Positions 36,164 to 44,422 of a stretch of DNA of 64,000 nt are shown here, piece by piece (the first letter of the stretch is position 1; each line of letters opens with the position of its first letter). Position numbers and translations under genes: made by a program. The notes below the pieces were generated by a model. That model made no database searches and had not been told where the DNA came from. It saw only the letters and a list, made by a program, of their open reading frames with translations. The DNA is taken from the NCBI RefSeq assembly GCF_000238315.3, contig NZ_CP011924.1, forward strand, positions 4,114,001-4,178,000, given 5' to 3'. Source of the stretch: Pseudoalteromonas piscicida (GTDB lineage: Bacteria; Pseudomonadota; Gammaproteobacteria; Enterobacterales; Alteromonadaceae).

Positions 36164-36664
36164 GTGAAGTTGTTTGTTGTATACCTAGGCGGCCGTATTC
36201 AAGGTTGCCATATTGAAATACATGATGTGCGCTTTGTCGCGGCAAATACAATTGAAGAGGCTTATCCCAAATTAAAGCAGCAATGGGTTGGTGATAAAAA
36301 CTCGGTGCATATGGATAGCTACACAATCATTGAACATGCCGATGGTTATGCCATTGAACTTACCGAAGAGCGTGTTGAGCAAGCTGATCATTTATACTTT
36401 GTGAACCTGGGAGGATATAAGCCAGATAGGTTAGCTGAGGCGCATGACTTTGGGCTGTTCGTTGCAACGAATGCGGATGAAGCAAAAGAGAAAGCAAAAG
36501 CGTTTTTGCTTAACGGCTTTAGCCATATTCATAAAGACGATTTACATGATGTAGATGACTGTTTTGCCATTGATTTATTTGATCAAAACTTAAATATCAA
36601 GCTCACCCACAGTGGCCAATCAACACCGCTTACCCCTTTGTGGTTTGGTTATCATCCTCTATAA
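36164..36664 (+). CDS. DUF1543 domain protein, copy B
   Basis: Identical in sequence to the 166-residue protein at 34889-35389, with the same GTG start and the same upstream region of about 108 bases to the start of the truncated amidohydrolase copy. It should therefore be expressed like copy A and double the gene dosage. Confidence 0.85.
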   Translation: MKLFVVYLGGRIQGCHIEIHDVRFVAANTIEEAYPKLKQQWVGDKNSVHMDSYTIIEHADGYAIELTEERVEQADHLYFVNLGGYKPDRLAEAHDFGLFVATNADEAKEKAKAFLLNGFSHIHKDDLHDVDDCFAIDLFDQNLNIKLTHSGQSTPLTPLWFGYHPL

Positions 36665-36681
36665 CCAATGTGAGGGATATC

Positions 36682-36909
36682 CTAGCCCTCACCCTCATTG
36701 TTTTCATCGTTATCTGCTTTTATGGCTATTTTGATAGCGACAATCACGACGGCAAACATTAAAAACGGCAGTGCAGCTAGAGAATACTCAACAATGTGGC
36801 TGTCTTTGTAGCTAGGTTGCAAAATAAAATGGCCGCCTACACACATTAAGATCACTACAAACAGCAAAGGTAGCATCATAATTTCTTTGTTCTTTTTGTG
36901 TTTTTTCAT
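36682..36909 (-). CDS. Small two-helix membrane protein, copy B
   Basis: Identical to the 75-residue product at 35407-35634, present through the 1275-bp tandem duplication. Its upstream region is also duplicated as far as the unit end. Confidence 0.65.
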   Translation of the reverse strand: MKKHKKNKEIMMLPLLFVVILMCVGGHFILQPSYKDSHIVEYSLAALPFLMFAVVIVAIKIAIKADNDENNEGEG

Positions 36910-37042
36910 TTTGCACTCAGCTAATTATTCTTTCATTGAATGATGAACACTCTCTCACACGCGGTGCAAAAAAGCCTTGATCGAAATCAGTGCGGCGGAT
37001 TATACCAATTCACTCTGAGTTAGAAATAAAATTCATGAGTTT

Positions 37043-37251
37043 ATACCAATTGTATTAATTAAATGAGCTATTTGAAGCGGAGGAATAGCTTTAGTAGCTC
37101 CGCTCTCGCGTCCTGCTACCGCCAAGGTACCTATATCCATATAGGCAAGGCAAAAATTTTGCTATTTAGTTGTTCTAAATGAGAAATTTTTAACGACGCT
37201 AATATGGTATTTCACCCTTCAAATTGGTTGGAGAGTTAATGCAATTGGTAT
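37043..37251. mobile_element. MITE-like element with 16-base terminal inverted repeats
   Basis: ATACCAATTGTATTAA at 37043-37058 and TTAATGCAATTGGTAT at 37236-37251 are inverted copies with one mismatch. The 209-base interior has no gene but has several hairpins: AGCGGAG/CTCCGCT (37077-37104), the repeat core with CCTATAT-CC-ATATAGG (37130-37145), GCAAAA-A-TTTTGC and ATTTAG-TTGTT-CTAAAT. The first 46 bases also occur at 35768-35813 because the duplication ended inside it. No transposase of matching ends is in the window. Confidence 0.6.
37098..37151. repeat. Dispersed hairpin repeat, copy 2
   Basis: Matches 15590-15642 in the CTCCGCTCTCGCG core and GGCAAGGC end, with the hairpin CCTATAT-CC-ATATAGG at 37130-37145. 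Here the core sits inside the MITE-like element, while copy 1 lacks the same outer ends, so the core may be an independently spread module. Confidence 0.6.
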
Positions 37252-37319
37252 TATTACTTGGGAGGGGGGAAGGTCCGTGGTATAACGAAGCTCTATCGCT
37301 GTATAAATCAACAAATACT

Positions 37320-38459
37320 ATGACCAAAAACAATAAACAAACCATTGTTATCAAGCTCGGCACGAGTGTCTTAACTGCAGGCAGCCAGACCTTAAACAAG
37401 CCCAGACTTGTTGAGCTGGTAAGGCAGTGTGTAACGTTACGTCAGGCTGGTCATCAGGTCATTGTTGTCTCCAGCGGTGCTGTTGCTGCTGGGCGCGGTG
37501 TCTTACAGCAACAAATTGGTCATTCGCTAGCTGAAAAACAGATGTTAGCTGCGATTGGGCAAGGTCAATTAATCCATTTATGGCAGTCATTGTTTAGTAT
37601 TTACGACGTCACTGTGGCGCAAATGCTACTGACACGAGCCGATCTTGAGCACCGCAAACGTTATCTAACTGCAAGGGATATGCTCACTAAGCTTCTAGAG
37701 CATCATGTCGTGCCTATCATCAACGAAAACGATGCAGTGGCAACGTCTGAAATCAAAGTTGGCGATAACGACAACCTCTCAGCCTACGTCGCAATTTTAG
37801 CAAATGCCGATAAATTGGTATTACTCACCGATCAGCATGGTCTTTTTACCGCAGATCCCAGAGCCAATCCAGATGCGCAGTTGATAGAGCAAGTAACACA
37901 TATAAACGACGAACTTAGAGCACTAGCTGGTGGCAGTGGCACACAACTTGGAACGGGTGGTATGGCGACTAAGTTGCAAGCCGCCGACATCGCACAACGA
38001 GCAGGTGTTGATGTTGTGATAGCAAAAGGCAGTGAATACGACATTTTACCGCAAGTACTCACCCAAACCGCACCAAGCACGACGTTTTTGAAGTTTGACG
38101 CTCCGGTTGGAGGGCGCAAGCGCTGGTTGCTGTCAGGCCCTAAATCAACCGGTAAAATAATTTGTGATAGTGGCGCAATCAATGCGGTATGTAATCAAGG
38201 AGCAAGTTTACTAGCAAAAGGCATCGTGTCGATTGAAGGACAATTTAAACGTGGTGAGTTGGTTCAAGTGTTTTGCCAACAAGGCACGCTACAGGCACAA
38301 GGTTTAACTAGCTTAAGTAATCAAGAGCTTGGGTTGGTAATTGGCCGTCATAGTAGTGAATTTGCGCAGTGTCTTGGCTTTGAAAGTGCTGAGGAGATCA
38401 TCCACCGTGATAATTTGGTGCTCTTGAATCAACATAGCCAACAAGAAGTATTAAATTAG
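37320..38459 (+). CDS. proB: Glutamate 5-kinase ProB
   Basis: This enzyme phosphorylates glutamate in the first step of proline synthesis. The amino-acid kinase domain shows VIKLGTSVL at the N-terminus, VVSSGAVAAGRGVL, PIINENDAVAT and LGTGGMATKLQAA; the C-terminal PUA domain covers about the last 80 residues (SLLAKGIVSIEGQFKRGE). The ATG at 37320 gives the family N-terminus; the frame is open upstream to 37224, into the MITE-like element. proA, usually adjacent, is not downstream: the next gene is a diguanylate cyclase. The feedback-regulation site was not assessed. Confidence 0.93.
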   Translation: MTKNNKQTIVIKLGTSVLTAGSQTLNKPRLVELVRQCVTLRQAGHQVIVVSSGAVAAGRGVLQQQIGHSLAEKQMLAAIGQGQLIHLWQSLFSIYDVTVAQMLLTRADLEHRKRYLTARDMLTKLLEHHVVPIINENDAVATSEIKVGDNDNLSAYVAILANADKLVLLTDQHGLFTADPRANPDAQLIEQVTHINDELRALAGGSGTQLGTGGMATKLQAADIAQRAGVDVVIAKGSEYDILPQVLTQTAPSTTFLKFDAPVGGRKRWLLSGPKSTGKIICDSGAINAVCNQGASLLAKGIVSIEGQFKRGELVQVFCQQGTLQAQGLTSLSNQELGLVIGRHSSEFAQCLGFESAEEIIHRDNLVLLNQHSQQEVLN

Positions 38460-38530
38460 CCTATAAATTACTGTAAATTCAGAGAGCTGTTCTACACTTA
38501 TCAAGAGTCAATTTTATTGAGAGGCCTTGA

Positions 38531-39499
38531 ATGTCGATTAGCTATTCACCCTGTGGTCACGAACTTACTTTAGAGCTCTTGGCGCAAAAGAGTGAACTGG
38601 TACTAATGCAGGCCCTTGAGCGGGTTATCTCCGATGTTTGTGGGGAAAGCTATGCATTCTATTTCAGTAAAAGTTTATCGGAAAAAGAAGTCCCAAAGTC
38701 TATATTTGTGAGCCATCGCGACTTTTGTGTTGTGGTGGGGCCGGTAGATGCTGTGGTAGATAAATTACAGCAGCGTCAAGATGACAAACATCTCATTCAA
38801 TACCATGGCGATAGTGTTATCCCGTTTTATCATCAAGCTCAGCTCGTTGGTTTTTTATATATAGAAGGCCAAGTAAATCTCACCACTGCGACTTTAATGA
38901 AGCACTTACTCACTGTTTTTGCGCATCAAATGGCAACATTGCACTTTGCTCGTATCGATCCGCTTTCCGAGCTACTCAATCGCCAAACGTTTGATGAAAA
39001 AGTCATGGAAATAACCAATGGGGACGGGTTTACGGTATGTCGTGATGACAGTGAAGACCGCAAGTGGTATTTAGCGATGGTAGATATCGATCACTTTAAA
39101 CAGGTAAACGACAATTTTGGTCATGTGATTGGCGATGAAGTGATCCTGTTGGTAGCGCAAAAGATCAAAGCTAACTTTAGAGCAGAAGACTATGTGTTTC
39201 GCTACGGCGGTGAAGAGTTTGCGGTGCTATTTCAAAGTCACAATGACGATTCTGCTGTAGTAGCACTTGAGCGCTTGAGAAGTACAATAGCTTCTAGCCG
39301 ATTTCCGCAAGTAGAGCATGTTTCTGTCAGCCTAGGTTTTACCGAAGTGGTCGATACACTACAAGTTTCTGAGCAAGTTCATAAAGCCGATCTTGCGCTT
39401 TATCACTCAAAAGAAAATGGCAGAAACCAAGTCACAAACTACCTCGCTTTAGGGTTAGCTGAATCACAATACGCATGTGCAGAAATAGAGTTGTTTTAA
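38531..39499 (+). CDS. GGDEF diguanylate cyclase
   Basis: A 322-residue cytoplasmic protein with an N-terminal region of GAF-like appearance (about residues 1-140) and a C-terminal GGDEF domain. The signature is RYGGEEFAVLF (the GGEEF variant, active in many enzymes) preceded by MVDIDHFKQVNDNFGH with the metal aspartate. It should make cyclic di-GMP, which in such bacteria controls motility against surface life; the pilTU genes in the window are a possible output. It stands 71 bases after proB, probably with its own promoter. Confidence 0.88.
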   Translation: MSISYSPCGHELTLELLAQKSELVLMQALERVISDVCGESYAFYFSKSLSEKEVPKSIFVSHRDFCVVVGPVDAVVDKLQQRQDDKHLIQYHGDSVIPFYHQAQLVGFLYIEGQVNLTTATLMKHLLTVFAHQMATLHFARIDPLSELLNRQTFDEKVMEITNGDGFTVCRDDSEDRKWYLAMVDIDHFKQVNDNFGHVIGDEVILLVAQKIKANFRAEDYVFRYGGEEFAVLFQSHNDDSAVVALERLRSTIASSRFPQVEHVSVSLGFTEVVDTLQVSEQVHKADLALYHSKENGRNQVTNYLALGLAESQYACAEIELF

Positions 39500-39585
39500 G
39501 CTCCGCTTATATATAGCGCTTAAAGATTATGCTAAACTCCCCAACCTATTTTTTAGCGAATGTAGCAAAAGGTTTGGGAAACGTT

Positions 39586-39951
39586 ATGCAATTTGTAAGA
39601 TGGTTTTTAGGACGTCTGATTTTACTTTTTGATTTTATTTTTACCCCGCGCAGTAAAAAACGTGCCGCAGAACAACAGCAAAAGCTAGATGCTATGACGG
39701 CAAACTTAAAGTTATACCAATTTAAGGCATGTCCATTTTGCGTTAAAGTGCGCCGCGCTGCCAAGCGTGAAGGGCTTAAGCTCGAAACCCGTGATGCCAA
39801 AAATGATGAGCAATATCGCCAAGAGTTGCTAGAGCAGGGTGGTAAAGTGAAGGTGCCATGCTTGCGAATCGAAGAGCAAGGCGAAGTCACTTGGTTGTAC
39901 GAATCCAATGACATTGTTGCTTATCTAGAAAAGCTGGAAAAAGCAGCTTAA
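39586..39951 (+). CDS. Glutaredoxin with N-terminal hydrophobic segment
   Basis: A glutaredoxin domain with the active site CPFC (YQFKACPFCVKVRRAAKR) follows an N-terminal hydrophobic stretch (WFLGRLILLFDFIF) and a basic linker. The cis-proline loop KVPCLRI and the C-terminal ESNDIVAYL fit glutathione-binding thioredoxin-fold proteins. The product is probably membrane-associated. The ATG at 39586 is chosen by similarity of the N-terminus MQFVRWFLG to what is expected; an in-frame ATG at 39529 would add 19 residues. Confidence 0.8.
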   Translation: MQFVRWFLGRLILLFDFIFTPRSKKRAAEQQQKLDAMTANLKLYQFKACPFCVKVRRAAKREGLKLETRDAKNDEQYRQELLEQGGKVKVPCLRIEEQGEVTWLYESNDIVAYLEKLEKAA

Positions 39952-39978
39952 TTCACGCGCCTTACTATGCGCTAATCA

Positions 39979-40000
39979 GGCGCTATGCTAGCATAGCGCC
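39979..40000. repeat. Perfect 22-base palindrome before gltX
   Basis: GGCGCTATGCTAGCATAGCGCC reads the same on both strands, with no loop. It lies 28 bases after the glutaredoxin stop and 35 bases before the gltX start, so it could be an operator, a terminator stem or a cruciform site. Upstream the related words GCGCC and ATGCGC (39957-39972) partly repeat the arm. Confidence 0.6.
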
Positions 40001-40034
40001 ATTAATCGACTAATCCATTTTTAAGAGAATTTTG

Positions 40035-41522
40035 ATGACTATCCGTACTCGTGTCGCACCCTCTCCAACAGGTGATCCGCATTTAGGAACGGCTTATATT
40101 GCCTTATTCAACTATTGCTTTGCTAAGCAGCAAGGTGGTGAGTTTGTATTACGAATTGAAGATACCGATCAGGTACGTAGTACTATTGAATCTGAGCAAG
40201 CTATCATGGACAGCCTACGTTGGTTAGGTCTTGACTGGGATCACGGTCCGGATGTGGGTGGCGAGTTTGGTCCATACCGTCAATCAGAGCGTTCTGACTT
40301 ATATAAAAAGTTTGCACAGCAGCTTGTAGATGATGGTAAAGCGTTTTACTGCTTTGCAACGGCTGAAGAGCTAGACCAAATGCGTGAAGAGCAGATGGCA
40401 GAGGGCTTACGTCCTAAATACGACGGCCGTGGCTTACGTCTATCTGAAGAACAAGTGAAGGCAAACCTTGAAGCAGGCAAGCCTTACGTTATTCGCATGA
40501 AAATCCCAGAAGAAGGCACGTTTAAGTTTAACGATTACCTACGTGGTGAAATTGAGATCCCATGGGAAAACGTAGACATGCAAGTTTTGTTGAAAGCCGA
40601 CGGCTTCCCAACTTACTTCCTTGCAAACGTAGTAGATGATCATCACATGGAGATTAGCCATATCTTCCGTGGCGAAGAGTGGATCAACTCTGCGCCTAAA
40701 CTACTAAAATTGTACGAAGACTTCGGCTGGGAAGCGCCTGTGCTTGGTCACTTACCGCTACTTCGTAACCCTGATAAATCTAAGCTGTCAAAGCGTAAAA
40801 ACCCAACTTCAATTAACTACTACAAAGAAATGGGTTTCTTACCAGAAGCACTACTTAACTATTTAGGTCGTATGGGTTGGTCAATGCCGGATGAGCGTGA
40901 AAAGTTCACTTTGGCTGAGATGATTGAACACTTTGATATGAAGCGCGTATCACTTGGTGGACCTATCTTTGATATTGACAAGCTTAACTGGTTAAACGGT
41001 CTGTGGATCCGCGAAAACCTAACCGATGCAGAACTTATCCAGCGCTTTGTCGACTGGAAGTTTAACGGTGATATGTTGGCTCGCGTACTTCCTGAAGCCA
41101 AGGCACGTATTAACACGCTATCTGATTTGGTGGGGTTAGCAGGTCACTTTGTCGCGGGCTTACCTGAATACGATCCAGCGTTATTAACGGCTGGTAAAGC
41201 GGACGAAGAAGTGGTTCGTCAGGCACTGCAATTCTTTATTTGGGAATTAGAAAAGCTGCGTACGTGGAACAAGTCTGAGATCTTCTCTATTGCAAAGGCT
41301 GTGGCAACACATCATGAGTTAAAGATCAAAGAGTTCTTAGAGCCTATCTTTGTTGCTATTACAGGCAAAACCTCATCGACTTCAGTAGTCGATGCGATGG
41401 AAGTGTTAGGTTCAGACCTTTCTCGTGCGCGTTTAAGAGTAGCACTAGAGCATATTGGTGTATCTAAAAAGCAAGCGAAAAAGCTTGAAAAAGCATACCG
41501 TGAGTACCCGTCTATTGCATAA
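40035..41522 (+). CDS. gltX: Glutamyl-tRNA synthetase GltX
   Basis: A class I aminoacyl-tRNA synthetase of 495 residues that charges tRNA-Glu. The HIGH-type motif appears as [19 protein letters not shown] and the KMSKS-type motif as [24 protein letters not shown] is another conserved block. The ATG at 40035 is preferred over the adjacent TTG at 40032. An AAGAG site lies upstream. A strong terminator follows at 41540-41566, so it is a single-gene unit. Confidence 0.96.
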   Translation: MTIRTRVAPSPTGDPHLGTAYIALFNYCFAKQQGGEFVLRIEDTDQVRSTIESEQAIMDSLRWLGLDWDHGPDVGGEFGPYRQSERSDLYKKFAQQLVDDGKAFYCFATAEELDQMREEQMAEGLRPKYDGRGLRLSEEQVKANLEAGKPYVIRMKIPEEGTFKFNDYLRGEIEIPWENVDMQVLLKADGFPTYFLANVVDDHHMEISHIFRGEEWINSAPKLLKLYEDFGWEAPVLGHLPLLRNPDKSKLSKRKNPTSINYYKEMGFLPEALLNYLGRMGWSMPDEREKFTLAEMIEHFDMKRVSLGGPIFDIDKLNWLNGLWIRENLTDAELIQRFVDWKFNGDMLARVLPEAKARINTLSDLVGLAGHFVAGLPEYDPALLTAGKADEEVVRQALQFFIWELEKLRTWNKSEIFSIAKAVATHHELKIKEFLEPIFVAITGKTSSTSVVDAMEVLGSDLSRARLRVALEHIGVSKKQAKKLEKAYREYPSIA

Positions 41523-41539
41523 TTGCGAGACCGTATTGC

Positions 41540-41566
41540 AAAAGCCGCTGATGTAGCGGCTTTTTT
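41540..41566 (+). terminator. Rho-independent terminator of gltX
   Basis: AAGCCGCT (41542-41549) pairs with AGCGGCTT (41555-41562) around GATGT and is followed by a T run to 41566. The A-rich 5' side permits termination of the leftward ohrR-like gene as well. Confidence 0.88.
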
Positions 41567-41587
41567 ATTGTCTGAAATGTATCGTGT

Positions 41588-42025
41588 TTACCGCTTTCCT
41601 TGCGCCATCAACACATCAAGAGATTGCTTTAACAGTTGAATTTGCTCCATACTTAAGCCCGCTTTTGCCATCATTTGTGCTGGGATACAAGCGCATGATT
41701 GCTCGAGGATTTTACCTGCTTGAGTTAAGTGAATGAAGGTTTGTCGTTCATCATCAGGATTTTTGCTACGGGTAACGAGGCCACGCTCTGCTAAGCGCTT
41801 AAGGAGCGGTGTTAGGGTGTTGCTATTGAGTTCAGCTCGCTCGCCTATTTCTTTCACAAGCTGTCCGTCTTGCTCCCATAAAATCAATAACACTATGTAT
41901 TGCGGATACGTGAGCCCAACCTCTTTGAGTAACGGCTGATAAAGTCGTGTAACCTGTCTTGATGCACTATATACCCGAAAACAGATCTGGTTATCGAGAT
42001 TGAGCTGCGGATTAGATTGACTCAT
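41588..42025 (-). CDS. MarR family regulator, OhrR-like peroxide sensor
   Basis: A 145-residue winged-helix MarR protein. Cys15 in LDNQICFRVYSASR occupies the position of the reactive cysteine of OhrR, and SSNTLTPLLKRL-type recognition helix sequence (LNSNTLTPLLKRLAERGLV) and the wing (RSKNPDDERQTFIHLT) follow. OhrR represses peroxide-detoxifying genes until the cysteine is oxidised by organic peroxides. Its start overlaps the 3' end of the glutathione peroxidase gene by 14 bases, so the two are coexpressed, which fits autoregulation by peroxide. Confidence 0.88.
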   Translation of the reverse strand: MSQSNPQLNLDNQICFRVYSASRQVTRLYQPLLKEVGLTYPQYIVLLILWEQDGQLVKEIGERAELNSNTLTPLLKRLAERGLVTRSKNPDDERQTFIHLTQAGKILEQSCACIPAQMMAKAGLSMEQIQLLKQSLDVLMAQGKR

Positions 42026-42500
42026 TTAGTAACTTTTCAATATCTTTGGCGATTTGTTCAGGCTTGGTGATTGGGGCATAGCGCTTAACGGGTTCACCCT
42101 GCTGATTAAACAAAAACTTAGTAAAGTTCCATTTGATTTTATTACCAAATAGCCCCGGAAGCGCAGACTTTAGGTATTGATACAGTGGGTGTGCTTTATC
42201 GCCATTAACCTCAATCTTTTCCATCATCTGAAAATCAACACCATAATTGATTAAGCAGCCTTCTTGAATTTGTTTTGCATCGCCGGGTTCTTGCTTACCA
42301 AACTGGTTACAGGGAAAGCCGATGATCACAAGTCCCTGATCCGCGTATTTTTGGTGTAGCTCTTGGAGCCCTTCATATTGTGGTGTTAATCCACACTCAC
42401 TGGCCGTATTAACAATAAGCACAGCTTTGCCTTGTAAGTCGGTAAAGTGATATGCCTGACCTTGTAATGTGTTTGCTTCAAACTGATAGAGTGTCGTCAT
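42012..42500 (-). CDS. Glutathione peroxidase family protein
   Basis: A 162-residue thiol peroxidase. The catalytic Cys36 lies in NTASECGLTPQY, the conserved glutamine in FPCNQFGKQEPGD and the tryptophan in KWNFTKFL, so the active-site triad is complete. It reduces hydroperoxides with glutathione or thioredoxin as donor. It is the first gene of a two-gene unit with the OhrR-like regulator, instead of the more usual ohr peroxidase. Confidence 0.92.
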   Translation of the reverse strand: MTTLYQFEANTLQGQAYHFTDLQGKAVLIVNTASECGLTPQYEGLQELHQKYADQGLVIIGFPCNQFGKQEPGDAKQIQEGCLINYGVDFQMMEKIEVNGDKAHPLYQYLKSALPGLFGNKIKWNFTKFLFNQQGEPVKRYAPITKPEQIAKDIEKLLNESI

Positions 42501-42575
42501 TTTTAGTCTTTTATGATTTAATCGTGTGCGATTTAATTTAGACTAAGTATGACCCTTGTGCAACCGCAGTTGAAA

Positions 42576-43433
42576 TTATTTTGCAGGTGTATGTTGATAT
42601 TTGACGCTTAGCATCGCAAGCCGCCTGGTGATCAATGCGTGATCTTGCTTGGGGAGATATTTTAAGTGTGTGGTTAAATAGGTACTAGTGGAATACAGCG
42701 CACGGATCATCTGGTTGGCCTTTTCGATAAATGCTTGTGTTTCTTGGGTATGGCTACAAGCAATATGGCCTTCGAGATGAGGGAGGTTATTCGCTATTGG
42801 TAAGGAACCCACTAGGTGTGCCTTGTCCTTTGGAAAGCTCTGCTGAAAAATAGCGGGGTAGGCTAATATAAAGTCGACTTTACCTGCACTAAACTGCTCC
42901 ATAATGGTTTGTGCTGAGGTTTTATACGGTCTAATGACAACATTTTTGGGTTCAAGTAGCGCTAATGCGGAGTCAATGGTATTGCCATAAGATTTGCCAA
43001 TCTCTTTGATGATGGTGGCTTGTGGATAGTAAGCCATTAAACTTGCAAGTGACTTCAGTTTACCGGTGGCATTCACAAGGCTGGCATCCATCGGGGTGTG
43101 TTGTTTGAAGTAGTATAATCTATGGCTTGGATATAGGTGGATGGGGATGGTAAACAAAAAGGCTTGCTGACGACTTGGGGTTTTTAGGCGAGACACCGCG
43201 CACACGGGCTCTTCACTTGCGAGCAATTGATTAAGTTTGGTTGGGGTGACAATGGTAAAATCAAAGTAATCTCGGCCAAACTGGTTTAACAGCAAGTTGT
43301 TGGTATCTGACTCTAAACTATGGGCTTGTTTGCTAAAAAGTCTTTGCTCATCGGCTGGTTCATTCGAGATCAGCAATATTTTTGCGTTGCAGTACGCACC
43401 AAACAACAGCAGCATTAGCAGTAAATATTTCAT
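42576..43433 (-). CDS. Exported periplasmic substrate-binding-like protein
   Basis: A 285-residue product with a signal peptide (MKYLLLMLLLFGAYCNA) and a two-lobed solute-binding appearance (VCAVSRLKTPSRQQAFLFT, KLKSLASLMAYYPQ, SAGKVDFILAYPAIFQ). It resembles the TIGR02285-like/SBP_bac_3 proteins and shares this overall layout with the gene at 6997-7884. No transporter genes are beside it. The ATG at 43431-43433 is preferred to the upstream one at 43457 because it starts the signal peptide directly. Confidence 0.62.
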   Translation of the reverse strand: MKYLLLMLLLFGAYCNAKILLISNEPADEQRLFSKQAHSLESDTNNLLLNQFGRDYFDFTIVTPTKLNQLLASEEPVCAVSRLKTPSRQQAFLFTIPIHLYPSHRLYYFKQHTPMDASLVNATGKLKSLASLMAYYPQATIIKEIGKSYGNTIDSALALLEPKNVVIRPYKTSAQTIMEQFSAGKVDFILAYPAIFQQSFPKDKAHLVGSLPIANNLPHLEGHIACSHTQETQAFIEKANQMIRALYSTSTYLTTHLKYLPKQDHALITRRLAMLSVKYQHTPAK

Positions 43434-43606
43434 TATCGCTCCAATCCAGCAAAGCAAACACCAGTTTACTATAGAACATTGTGCTTAATTAGCATTTAAA
43501 ACTCGGTGCCAAATCAAGATAAGCGGTTATTTAACCTTAACTCTTTGTGCTGAGTTTTATAACCTGTCATCATTGCAATGATTTTTACCTATGGGGCAAA
43601 TAAACG

Positions 43607-44245
43607 ATGACCAAAGTGTGGGATGGATTTATCCGCGGGTTTCACTGGCTGCTCGTAGCAGGACTAGTAACCTTATATATTACCGGTGAAGAAGGCATGA
43701 TGGATCTTCACTTTGTTACTGGCTATTTATTGTTGGCACTGATGGCTGCGCGATTAATTTGGGGTGTCATTGGTAGCCAAACCGCTAAATTAAGTGCGTT
43801 ATTTCATTCACCTAAAGCGATTTTATCGGCCATTAAATCAAAACAAAGCCATGTAGGACATAATCCTGCGGGAAGTTTGATGGTACTGCTGTTTTTTGTG
43901 CTGATCCTTATTCAGCTCGTTTCTGGCTTGATGACAACCGATGATATTTTGGTGGAAGGGCCGCTTGCACAATATGTATCTTACGACTTAGTTGAATTAG
44001 CTGGCGATATACATCACACCAATATTGAGCTGTTAATTGCGGCCATTGCACTACATATATTTGCGATTGTGGTGTATCGCTTAAAAGGTCAAAACCTAGT
44101 AAAGACGTTAGTAACTGGTAAGCAAGAAAATGCTGTGAGCACGCCTGTCATGAAATCGGGGGTTGTTGCATACCTTATCTTTATTGCGCTTTCTGCTTTG
44201 TTACTCTTTACTTGGGGCGCTGAGCCATTACAAGGGTTAATGTAA
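43607..44245 (+). CDS. Cytochrome b561-type membrane protein
   Basis: A 212-residue integral membrane protein with at least four long helices and histidines suited to bind two b-type hemes: His13 in GFHWLLVAG, the histidine of LHFVTGYLLLALMAARLIWG, the pair GDIHHTNIELL and the one in IALHIFAIVVYRLKG. A final hydrophobic helix is at the C-terminus. Such proteins transfer electrons between the quinone pool and a periplasmic or membrane partner. The partner is not encoded beside it. Confidence 0.85.
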   Translation: MTKVWDGFIRGFHWLLVAGLVTLYITGEEGMMDLHFVTGYLLLALMAARLIWGVIGSQTAKLSALFHSPKAILSAIKSKQSHVGHNPAGSLMVLLFFVLILIQLVSGLMTTDDILVEGPLAQYVSYDLVELAGDIHHTNIELLIAAIALHIFAIVVYRLKGQNLVKTLVTGKQENAVSTPVMKSGVVAYLIFIALSALLLFTWGAEPLQGLM

Positions 44246-44265
44246 CTCAACTCTGAACAGAATTT

Positions 44266-44295
44266 AGCGAGGCTATTGTTTTCAATAACCTCGCT
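44266..44295. terminator. Hairpin after the cytochrome b gene
   Basis: AGCGAGG (44266-44272) and TATTG (44274-44278) pair with CAATA (44283-44287) and CCTCGCT (44289-44295) around a TTTT loop, with one mismatch. It lies 20 bases past the stop codon. A T run is missing, so the terminator role is inferred. Confidence 0.5.
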
Positions 44296-44422
44296 AACCA
44301 TTAGCATCAAATCCGGCCAATGTAATATTTGTTAACAGATTATCGTAACAGATATGACCTCTATTTCAGAAATTTCTGGTAACATGGCGCAGTTTTATCT
44401 TAGAGGTTAGAGAAAAGTAGCG

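Larger units (their letters stand above)
35814..37088. repeat. Tandem duplication, unit B (1275 bp)
   Basis: The second copy of unit A in direct orientation, ending at GGAATAG at 37088, where the sequence continues into the rest of the MITE-like element. No sequence difference between units was noticed, which implies a very recent event or active homogenisation, or an assembly artefact. Confidence 0.92.
36910..37319. other. Intergenic region before proB, mostly MITE-like element
   Basis: The 410 bases include the end of duplication unit B and the MITE-like element 37043-37251. The proB start at 37320 follows 68 bases later, so the proB promoter must lie in this last stretch or inside the element. 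No gene was seen. Confidence 0.6.

Noticed and set aside
39546-39914. Open frame of 122 codons antisense to the glutaredoxin gene
   Set aside because: The sense frame contains the CPFC active site and thioredoxin-fold motifs; the antisense frame shows nothing recognisable.
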